The notes under the pieces are model-generated. The model worked only from the letters and a program-made list of their open reading frames with translations. It searched no databases and was not told where the DNA came from. The translations under genes and the position numbers were made by a program. Positions 9,347 through 15,242 of a stretch of 16,345 nucleotides of DNA are shown one piece after another; position 1 is the stretch's first letter, and every line of letters starts with the position of its first letter. The DNA comes from an uncultured Sphingomonas sp. (GTDB taxonomy: Bacteria > Pseudomonadota > Alphaproteobacteria > Sphingomonadales > Sphingomonadaceae): NCBI GenBank assembly GCA_946886845.1, contig CAMPJH010000016.1, positions 1 through 16,345 of the forward strand, read 5' to 3'.

Positions 9347-9753
9347 AGCGGCTGTGGCTGTTCGTGGCGCTGCTGGCCGCCAGCCCGGCGCTGGCCGATT
9401 CTTCGCTGCCGCCCGCGCACTGGGCGAACCGGCAGCTGCCCGACGCCCGCCAGGAGGCGGCGGCGCAGGCGCTGATGGAAGAGATCCGCTGCCTGGTTTG
9501 CCAGGGCCAGTCGATCGCCGACAGCGACGCCGAGCTCGCCGCCGACATGCGCGACCTGGTGCGTCGGCGAATCGCCGCCGGGGAATCGCCGGCGTCGATC
9601 CGCGCTTGGCTGATCCAGCGCTATGGCAATTGGATCACCTATCGGCCGCCGTCCGAGCCGCTGACCTGGCCATTGTGGCTGCTTCCGGTCGCGCTGCTCG
9701 CCGGAGGCGCGCTGCTGGCGCGCAGCCGGCTCAAGCGACGGGGCCGGGGATGA
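9343..9753 (+). CDS. ccmH: CcmH (CcmL-type), apocytochrome c thiol-reducing subunit
   Basis: A 136-residue periplasmic protein. A signal peptide covers residues 1-18 (cleavage after ALA). A three-helix-bundle domain carries the redox motif RCLVC (49-53, cysteines 50 and 53), and a C-terminal membrane anchor spans ~108-127. It holds the CxxCH motif of apocytochromes reduced for CcmF. It is the short form without the fused TPR domain found in E. coli CcmH; that part is encoded separately by the next gene. It overlaps ccmG and ccmI by ATGA. Confidence 0.94.
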   Translation: MKRLWLFVALLAASPALADSSLPPAHWANRQLPDARQEAAAQALMEEIRCLVCQGQSIADSDAELAADMRDLVRRRIAAGESPASIRAWLIQRYGNWITYRPPSEPLTWPLWLLPVALLAGGALLARSRLKRRGRG

Positions 9754-10361
9754 ACGGTTGGCTGATCCTGCTGCTGCTGGTCGCGGCGGCGCTCGGCGCG
9801 CTTCGGTTGCTCGGGTTGCGCGGGTCGCTGCTGCAGCTTGCGGCGGCGGCGCTGTTGTTCGGGAGCGCCGGCTATGCGCTTCAGGGGCGACCCAGCCTAA
9901 GCGGCTCGCCGGCCAGCACGCTTGCCCCCGAACCGCCGATCCCGCTGACCAGGATCCGCCACGCCTTCTTCGGCCAGTTCACCAGTGCCGAACCCTGGCT
10001 GCGAATTTCCGAATCGCTTGCCAGCCGGGGCAATACCGCCGGCGCGGTCGGAGTGCTCAATTCCGCGGTCCGCGAGCATCCCGACGATCCGATTTTGTGG
10101 GTCGGCCTCGGCAATGCGCTGGTCGACCATGCGCAAGGACTAACCCCGGCGAGCCAGTTCGCTTTCCAGCGCGCCGCCGAGCTGGCCCCCGGCCATCCGG
10201 CGCCGATCTTCTTCATGGGGTTGGCGCTGGCGCGATCGGGAGACCGGGCGGCCGCCGTGGCGCTGTGGAAGGAAATCCTCGCCCAGGCGCCGGCCGACGC
10301 AAGCTGGAGGCCAATCGTCGAGGACGCGATCGCCGTAATGAGCGAGCCCCGCCGGCCCTAG
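9750..10361 (+). CDS. ccmI: CcmI-like TPR protein of cytochrome c maturation
   Basis: A 203-residue protein with two N-terminal transmembrane helices (about 3-22 and 25-44) and a periplasmic region with two or three TPR-like repeats between ~80 and 182 (WLRISESLASRGNTAGAV, LWVGLGNALVDH and IFFMGLALARSGDRAAAV). CcmI chaperones apocytochrome c to the CcmF/H complex. The two-helix-plus-TPR plan and the position after ccmH support the assignment, but the protein is much shorter than typical CcmI or E. coli CcmH (300-400 or more), so the C-terminal substrate-binding domain appears to be missing. The gene ends on TAG at 10359-10361, overlapping the convergent ald stop. Confidence 0.85.
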   Translation: MNGWLILLLLVAAALGALRLLGLRGSLLQLAAAALLFGSAGYALQGRPSLSGSPASTLAPEPPIPLTRIRHAFFGQFTSAEPWLRISESLASRGNTAGAVGVLNSAVREHPDDPILWVGLGNALVDHAQGLTPASQFAFQRAAELAPGHPAPIFFMGLALARSGDRAAAVALWKEILAQAPADASWRPIVEDAIAVMSEPRRP

Positions 10362-11461
10362 TCGATCGGCTCGAACTCCAGGTCGAGGGCTTCGGCGACC
10401 GCCTGGTGGCGGATTTTGCCGCCGGAGACGTTGAGACCGTTGGCGAGGTGCGGGTCGCGCTTCATTGCCTCCTCGGCGCCGAGGTTGGCGATCTTCAGGA
10501 CGAACGGCAAAGTGACGTTGTTGAGCGCGAAGGCCGAGGTCCGGGCGACGGCGCCGGGCATGTTGGCGACGCAATAATGGATGATCCCGTCGACCTCGTA
10601 GACCGGGTCGGCATGGGTGGTGGGATGGCTGGTCTCGAAGCAACCGCCCTGATCGATGGCGATATCGACGAGCACCGAGCCGCGCTTCATCGTCTTGAGC
10701 ATCTCGCGGGTGACGAGCTTGGGCGCGGCGGCGCCGGGCAGCAGGACCGCGCCGATCACCAGCTCGGCCTTCTCGACCGCTCCGGCGATCGCCGAGCGCG
10801 ACGCATAAGCGGTCTTGATCTGGCTCGAGAAGAACATGTCGAGCTCGGCCAGCCTCTCCATGTTGATGTCGTAGATGGTGACGTCGGCACGCATTCCGAC
10901 CGCCATCTGCGCGGCGTTGACGCCGGCGACTCCGCCGCCGAGGATCGCCACCTTGGCCGGCCCGACCCCGGGGACGCCGCCCAAGAGGATTCCGCGGCCG
11001 CCCTGTTCCTTCTCGAGATAATGGGCGCCGACCTGGACCGACATCCGGCCGGCGACCTCGCTCATCGGCTTCAGCAGCGGCAGGGCGCCGGTGCTCGACG
11101 TTACCGTTTCATAGGCGATGCAGGTCGCCCCGGATGCCATCAGGCCGAGGGTCTGCGGCTTGTCGGCGGCGAGGTGGAGGTAGGTGAACAGGATGTGGCG
11201 TGGCTCGAGCAGCTCGATCTCGACCGGTTGCGGCTCCTTGACCTTGACGATCATGTCGCTCGCCGCGAACACTTCGGCCGCGGTCGGGAGGATCTCGGCG
11301 CCTGCCTTCTTGTAGGCGGAATCGGGGCAGTCGATCCCGCTGCCCGCTTTGGTCTCGACGAACACCTGGTGGCCGGCGGCGACCAGTTCGGCGACCGAGG
11401 CCGGGGTCAGGCCGACCCGATACTCGTTGTTCTTGATCTCTTTCGGCACGCCAATGCGCAT
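10358..11461 (-). CDS. ald: Alanine dehydrogenase
   Basis: A 367-residue NAD-dependent alanine dehydrogenase, which interconverts L-alanine and pyruvate plus ammonium in the cytoplasm. The known functional residues line up with the M. tuberculosis enzyme at the same numbers: R15 (NEYRVG), K75 (VKVKEP), H96 (YLHLA) and D270 (VDIAIDQGG). The nucleotide-binding loop GGGVAG is at 175-180. The length is standard. The start ATG at 11459-11461 has a GGAG about ten bases upstream. A putative promoter with an overlapping perfect palindrome lies 33-73 bases before the start. The gene is convergent with ccmI, their stop codons sharing CTAG, so no terminator separates them. Confidence 0.97.
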   Translation of the reverse strand: MRIGVPKEIKNNEYRVGLTPASVAELVAAGHQVFVETKAGSGIDCPDSAYKKAGAEILPTAAEVFAASDMIVKVKEPQPVEIELLEPRHILFTYLHLAADKPQTLGLMASGATCIAYETVTSSTGALPLLKPMSEVAGRMSVQVGAHYLEKEQGGRGILLGGVPGVGPAKVAILGGGVAGVNAAQMAVGMRADVTIYDINMERLAELDMFFSSQIKTAYASRSAIAGAVEKAELVIGAVLLPGAAAPKLVTREMLKTMKRGSVLVDIAIDQGGCFETSHPTTHADPVYEVDGIIHYCVANMPGAVARTSAFALNNVTLPFVLKIANLGAEEAMKRDPHLANGLNVSGGKIRHQAVAEALDLEFEPID

Positions 11462-11493
11462 GGTCGACCCGCTCCACTGATGAATTTCGGCGG

Positions 11494-11522
11494 CCTATAG
11501 ACGGGCTTTGCTGGCTTGTCCG
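11494..11522 (-). promoter_or_regulatory. Putative sigma70-type promoter of ald
   Basis: On the minus strand CGGACA (11517-11522) and TATAGG (11494-11499) are 17 bases apart, each matching four of six consensus bases. The -10 element is 32 bases before the ald ATG. The -35 overlaps the left arm of the palindrome at 11520-11534. The assignment is inferred from spacing and position. Confidence 0.4.
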
Positions 11523-11534
11523 CAATCATTGCGG
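11520..11534. promoter_or_regulatory. Perfect 7-1-7 palindrome, candidate operator of ald (and possibly kup)
   Basis: CCGCAAT and ATTGCGG flank a single C, a perfect 15-base dyad in the 171-base region between the divergent ald and kup genes. It overlaps the putative ald -35 and lies 59 bases upstream of the ald start and 98 bases upstream of the kup start. A dyad of this size and position is typical of a dimeric repressor or activator. Lrp/AsnC-type regulators commonly control ald genes, but no regulator gene lies beside it here, so the cognate protein is a guess. Confidence 0.55.
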
Positions 11535-11566
11535 CCCCTGTGACCGGGTGCTAGGTGCGCGCCCTC

Positions 11567-11579
11567 GCCACGGTGTGGC
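11567..11579. repeat. Small inverted repeat upstream of kup
   Basis: GCCAC (11567-11571) and GTGGC (11575-11579) flank the three bases GGT, 53 bases before the kup start. It could form a short hairpin in a kup leader or be an operator half-site pair. Evidence is limited to the symmetry. Confidence 0.25.
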
Positions 11580-11632
11580 AGTGGGGCATCGACTGTGCGC
11601 TTACGCGAAGACCCTGAAACGAACCTGTCCGA

Positions 11633-13573
11633 ATGAGCATTTCCGAAACCGGCGCCGCCGAAGTGGTGACGCTCGACCACGACCCCCGGACGCATGCGCG
11701 CGGGCCGATGTACAAGCTCGCGATCGGCGCCGTCGGGATCGTTTTCGGCGATATCGGCACGAGCCCGATCTACGCGTTTCGGCAGACGTTTGCCGGCCAT
11801 CACACGCTGACCGTCGACCAGATGCACATCTACGGCGTGCTCAGCCTGATTTTCTGGTCGATGATGATCATCGTGACGATCAGCTACGTCACCGTGATCA
11901 TGCGCGCCGACAACAAGGGGGAGGGCGGCAGTCTGGCCCTGCTGGCGCTGATCAACCGCTCGCTCGAAGGTCGAGTGAAGTGGAGCGGCGGAATCGTGCT
12001 CCTCGGAGTTTTCGCGACCGCGCTCTTCTTCGGCGACACGATGATCACGCCGGCAATTTCGGTCTTGTCCGCAGTCGAAGGGTTCACGACGGTCAATTCC
12101 GGAATGGCGCCGTTCGTCATTCCGATATCGATCGCATTGCTCGTCGGCCTCTTCGCGATCCAGTCGCGCGGCACCGCGAAGGTCGGCCTTCTCTTCGCGC
12201 CCGTGATGCTGGTCTATTTCCTGACCTTGGCGATCCTCGGAGCAAGCCATATCGTCGATCATCCGGCGATCATCCTGGCGACGATCAACCCATACAACGC
12301 CATCCAGTTTTTTACGCTGGAGCCGGTCCGCGCCTTCGTTTCGATGGGCTCGGTCGTCCTCGCGGTTACCGGGGCGGAAGCGCTGTATGCCGACATGGGG
12401 CATTTCGGCCGCCGGCCGATTCGCGCAGCGTGGCTCTATTTCGTGCTGCCGGCGCTGCTCCTTAATTACATGGGCCAGGGCGCGATGCTGATGGTGCAGG
12501 ACCCGGCGACGGCGCTCGCGACCGTGAAGAACCCGTTCTTTTACCTCGCCCCGGAGGCCTTCCGACTGCCTCTTGTGCTGCTTGCGACCCTGGCAACGAT
12601 CATTGCCAGCCAGGCGGTGATCTCGGGCGCTTTCTCGGTCGCTCAGCAGGCCGTCCAGCTTGGCTTCATTCCGCGCTTGAGCATCCGTCACACAAGCGAG
12701 GCGGCGGCCGGCCAAATCTATATCCCTGTCGTCAACTGGGCGCTGCTGGTGATGGTAATCGTCCTGGTGCTGACTTTCGGCACCTCCAACAACCTCGCCG
12801 CCGCGTACGGAATCGCGGTCACCGGAGCGATGGTCATCGACGGTATCCTGATCGCCGTGGTGGTCATCGCGCTCTGGCGGTGGAACGCTTTTGCCTCCGC
12901 GGCGCTGCTGATTCCCTTCTTCCTGCTTGGAACGCTGTATTTCGCCGCCAATCTCTTGAAGGTGCCGGACGGCGGCTGGTTCCCGCTGCTAGTCGCCGCG
13001 GTCGGTTTCACGCTGCTCACGACCTGGGCGCGCGGCCGCAAGCTGATGCTCAGCCGGATGGACGAAGCGGCATTGCCGACCTCGGTTTTCATCAAGTCGG
13101 CAGCCGGAAGCGCTACTCGCGTTCCGGGCACCGCGGTTTTCATGACGACCAGCGCCGAGGGCGTGCCGCATTCGCTGCTCCACAATCTCAAGCACAACAA
13201 GGTGCTTCACGAGCGCATCTTCCTGCTGACGGTGCGGATCGAGGATGTCCCGTACATACGCACGGACGAACGGGCGTCGGTGCAGGACTATGGATCCGGC
13301 TTTTATCGGATCATTCTCCGCTATGGCTTCATGGAGGAGATCGATATTCCCGCAGCGCTCGCCAGAGTCGAAGGGGTGGGGCCAACCTGCAAGATGATGG
13401 ATACCAGCTTCTTCCTCGCTCGGCAGACGCTGCTGCCGGCCGCGAAACCGGCGATGCCCCTGTGGCGCGAGCGTTTGTTCGCCTGGATGCTGCGGAACGC
13501 CGAAAGCGCGATGGAATTCTTCAAACTTCCGCCGAACCGGGTCATCGAACTCGGCAGCCAGCTGGAGATTTGA
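11633..13573 (+). CDS. kup: Kup-family potassium uptake protein
   Basis: A 646-residue inner-membrane K+/H+ symporter of the Kup/HAK/KT family (E. coli Kup has 622). The hallmark [15 protein letters not shown] is at 35-49. About twelve hydrophobic helices follow to ~residue 470, including [20 protein letters not shown] and [14 protein letters not shown], both conserved in the family. A hydrophilic cytoplasmic C-terminal domain runs from there to the end ([21 protein letters not shown] and [11 protein letters not shown] are typical). The ATG at 11633 is used; an internal ATG at 11708 would remove a polar 25-residue leader. There is no strong ribosome binding site. The gene is divergent from ald across 171 bases. 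The next gene begins at or just after its stop. Confidence 0.96.
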   Translation: MSISETGAAEVVTLDHDPRTHARGPMYKLAIGAVGIVFGDIGTSPIYAFRQTFAGHHTLTVDQMHIYGVLSLIFWSMMIIVTISYVTVIMRADNKGEGGSLALLALINRSLEGRVKWSGGIVLLGVFATALFFGDTMITPAISVLSAVEGFTTVNSGMAPFVIPISIALLVGLFAIQSRGTAKVGLLFAPVMLVYFLTLAILGASHIVDHPAIILATINPYNAIQFFTLEPVRAFVSMGSVVLAVTGAEALYADMGHFGRRPIRAAWLYFVLPALLLNYMGQGAMLMVQDPATALATVKNPFFYLAPEAFRLPLVLLATLATIIASQAVISGAFSVAQQAVQLGFIPRLSIRHTSEAAAGQIYIPVVNWALLVMVIVLVLTFGTSNNLAAAYGIAVTGAMVIDGILIAVVVIALWRWNAFASAALLIPFFLLGTLYFAANLLKVPDGGWFPLLVAAVGFTLLTTWARGRKLMLSRMDEAALPTSVFIKSAAGSATRVPGTAVFMTTSAEGVPHSLLHNLKHNKVLHERIFLLTVRIEDVPYIRTDERASVQDYGSGFYRIILRYGFMEEIDIPAALARVEGVGPTCKMMDTSFFLARQTLLPAAKPAMPLWRERLFAWMLRNAESAMEFFKLPPNRVIELGSQLEI

Positions 13574-13586
13574 CGCGGCGGGCGCG

Positions 13587-14075
13587 CTGATCGTCATCGC
13601 CGAGCTCGGCAAGGCGGACTTCGACTGGCTCGACGGCCTTCGCCGCCTTTACTATCCGCCCGAGCGAAACCGCGTACCGGCCCATTTGACGATGTTCCGC
13701 TCGCTGCCGCCATCGGCCGAGCCCGAAGTGCGCCGAAGCCTGTCGCGGGCCGCTGCTGCACCAGCGCCGAGAGCGGAAATCTCCGGTGCGATGGATCTCG
13801 ACAGCGGCGTCGCGTTGCGCGTTTCGTCGCCCGAGCTGGAGCAGATCCGCGACGGGCTCGCTGACAAATTCCACGGGCTGCTCAGCGCGCAGGACAGCGG
13901 GCGCTGGGCGCCGCACGTCACCATCCAGAACAAGGTTGAGCCGCGGGCCGCGCGCGCGTTGCTGCGGCAGATCAGGGCGCAATTCGAGCCGCGGCCGTTG
14001 AGGATCGCCGGTCTTGGGCTGGTCCGCTATGTCGAAGGTGCGTGGCAGCCGCTGGCCGGCTACCGCTTTCGCTAG
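13587..14075 (+). CDS. 2'-5' RNA ligase-like 2H phosphoesterase (start uncertain)
   Basis: The frame encodes both 2H phosphoesterase motifs: HLT at 13683-13691 (PAHLTMF) and HVT at 13914-13922 (PHVTIQNK). These proteins act on RNA 2',3'-cyclic phosphate or 2'-5' linkages. The conserved sequence clearly begins before the first motif (ELGKADFDWLDGLRRLYYPPERNRVPAHLT), yet upstream of it no ATG, GTG or TTG occurs in frame from the end of kup onward. The first usual start codon, TTG at 13686, lies inside the HLT motif and would destroy it. The coordinate given is a CTG (162 residues). A TTG at 13570 overlapping the kup stop would fit if one base were missing in the GC-rich run 13574-13586. The stop TAG shares CTAG with the convergent DUF3775 gene. 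Confidence 0.75.
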   Translation: MIVIAELGKADFDWLDGLRRLYYPPERNRVPAHLTMFRSLPPSAEPEVRRSLSRAAAAPAPRAEISGAMDLDSGVALRVSSPELEQIRDGLADKFHGLLSAQDSGRWAPHVTIQNKVEPRAARALLRQIRAQFEPRPLRIAGLGLVRYVEGAWQPLAGYRFR

Positions 14076-14494
14076 CTGAGCTCGCCGATTCCGTCGCAGC
14101 TGAGGTCGAAGGCGGCGAGTCCGGCCTCGAGCACCGAGGGAAGCATCGGCATGTCGAGCAGCTCCTCGATGATCCCGCCGCCGTCGTCGTTGGTGTCTTG
14201 CGCCTCCTGCAGCGCCTCCTCCCAATCCGAGGCGTCATAGGTGCCGGCACCGACCCAGGCGAATGCGAGCACTTCGGCCAGCTGGTCCTCGCCGAGGTCC
14301 TCGAGAATCGACCGGAGCTCCTCCTCGACGCTGTCGTTGATCGAATCGTCGAGAACCGACAGCGACCCCTCGTCCTCGTCGTCGACATTGTCGGCGGCCT
14401 CGCCGGCGTCGTAATCGCTCGGGGTCTGCGCTTCATATTCGCGGGCCCGAAGGATGATCCGGCAGAGGGTTTCGAGAGGGGTTGCTGGGTCCAT
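14072..14494 (-). CDS. DUF3775-type acidic protein
   Basis: A 140-residue, strongly acidic protein of unknown function that resembles the DUF3775 family. The N-terminus (PLETLCRIILRAREYEAQ), a variable acidic linker (~28-57, rich in Asp and Glu), the helix VEEELRSILEDLGEDQLAEVLAFAWVGAGTYDASDWEEAL (56-95) and a C-terminal EELLDMPMLPSVLEAGLAAF segment follow the order expected in that family. It has no signal peptide or transmembrane helix, so it is cytoplasmic. The ATG at 14492-14494 is chosen because AGGA lies three bases and GGAG ten bases before it; an upstream in-frame ATG at 14572 lies inside the tRNA-Met promoter region. It is convergent with the RNA ligase-like gene and divergent from tRNA-Met. 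Confidence 0.82.
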   Translation of the reverse strand: MDPATPLETLCRIILRAREYEAQTPSDYDAGEAADNVDDEDEGSLSVLDDSINDSVEEELRSILEDLGEDQLAEVLAFAWVGAGTYDASDWEEALQEAQDTNDDGGGIIEELLDMPMLPSVLEAGLAAFDLSCDGIGELS

Positions 14495-14550
14495 CCGTCC
14501 TGTCTCCGTTACAGCCGTCAACGACACCGGCCCTAAGCGGTTCCTCTTCG

Positions 14551-14579
14551 TTGACCGGACCAATGGTGGCACTTATATC
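14551..14579 (+). promoter_or_regulatory. Sigma70-type promoter for tRNA-Met
   Basis: TTGACC (14551-14556) and TATATC (14574-14579) are separated by exactly 17 bases on the plus strand. Five of six -35 and four of six -10 positions match consensus. Transcription would start near 14586, giving a leader of about 60 bases before the tRNA. The -10 is identical to that proposed for tRNA-Val. Confidence 0.7.
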
Positions 14580-14584
14580 GCCGC

Positions 14585-14605
14585 CCGCGCCTGTCGTGGG
14601 CGCGG
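14585..14605 (+). repeat. GC-rich hairpin in the tRNA-Met leader
   Basis: CCGCGCC (14585-14591) and GGCGCGG (14599-14605) can pair perfectly over 7 bp around a 7-base loop. It would begin almost at the predicted transcript start and lie wholly in the 5' leader removed by RNase P. There is no U-run, so it is not a terminator. Confidence 0.4.
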
Positions 14606-14646
14606 CTTCCATCCTGCCGCTTTATGTTGGGGCGGCCTCGGCCTGG

Positions 14647-14723
14647 GGCGGAGTAGCTCAGCTGGTTAGAGCAGCGGAATCATAATCCGCGTGTCGGGGG
14701 TTCAAGTCCCTCCTCCGCTACCA
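14647..14723 (+). tRNA. tRNA-Met (anticodon CAT, elongator type)
   Basis: A complete cloverleaf: acceptor arms GGCGGAG and CTCCGCT pair with a G1-U72 wobble. The anticodon stem GCGGA/TCCGC encloses ATCATAA with anticodon CAT. T loop TTCAAGT; CCA is encoded (14721-14723). The wobble at 1-72 is a pair and there are not three G-C pairs next to the loop, so it is not initiator tRNA. A tRNA-Ile2 with lysidine-modified CAT is the alternative; overall sequence fits elongator Met better. Confidence 0.9.
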
Positions 14724-14729
14724 AACTCG

Positions 14730-15242
14730 TCAGCGCCAGCGGGCACCCGAGGTGCCGGCCGACGGGCCGACCTGGCGCCGCTTGGCGCCGCTTTCAAGGC
14801 GCTCCTGGAGGTACGGATGGACGAGCGGAACGGCGATCCCGAGCCCCAAGCCCCAAACCAGCAGCGAGAGGAAAACCCCGACGGCCGCGGGACCCGCGGG
14901 AGCCTCGCCGCCGCTGATCAGCGGCAGCACCAAGACCGCACCGCCCGCCCACAGGGCGAAAGCGAACACCATCCCGAACAGCCAGCCGCCGCGCCGATGG
15001 TTCGCCGCCCGCCCGAACAGCCGCGCATAGGCCGCTCCGGCAACCGCCATCACCGCCCAGCCCAGGCCGAGCGTCGCGGCGACCGACAGGTCCAGGATCC
15101 GCGCCTCGACCTCCAGCGAGCCGAACCACCACAAAATCCCGACCGCGGGGACGGCGGCGACGATGCCGCTGATCGCGCCCGCGGAAAGGGGCCGTTGTGT
15201 GGGGCCCGGATCATAGCCGTGGGCGGCGAGGAACCCGGCCAT
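14730..15242 (-). CDS. Four-helix membrane protein of unknown function
   Basis: A 170-residue protein with four predicted transmembrane helices at about 20-41, 54-76, 86-110 and 118-140, a short polar N-terminus (MAGFLAAHGYDPGPTQRPLS) and a basic C-terminal tail (QERLESGAKRRQ). I do not recognise the family and see no catalytic motif. The ATG at 15240-15242 shares its A with the stop of the upstream glycoside hydrolase (TGATG), which suggests translational coupling and a shared transcript. The stop is six bases from the end of convergent tRNA-Met. A longer frame to 15272 would lie inside the hydrolase gene. Confidence 0.75.
   Translation of the reverse strand: MAGFLAAHGYDPGPTQRPLSAGAISGIVAAVPAVGILWWFGSLEVEARILDLSVAATLGLGWAVMAVAGAAYARLFGRAANHRRGGWLFGMVFAFALWAGGAVLVLPLISGGEAPAGPAAVGVFLSLLVWGLGLGIAVPLVHPYLQERLESGAKRRQVGPSAGTSGARWR

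Noticed and set aside
9758..11500. A 580-codon open frame on the plus strand
   Set aside because: It runs across ccmI in another frame and then antisense through ald, both of which are certain genes; the composition is that of a shadow frame.
11495..12715. A 406-codon open frame on the minus strand
   Set aside because: Antisense to the first half of kup and across the ald/kup regulatory region; low-complexity Arg/Asp/His composition and no domain.
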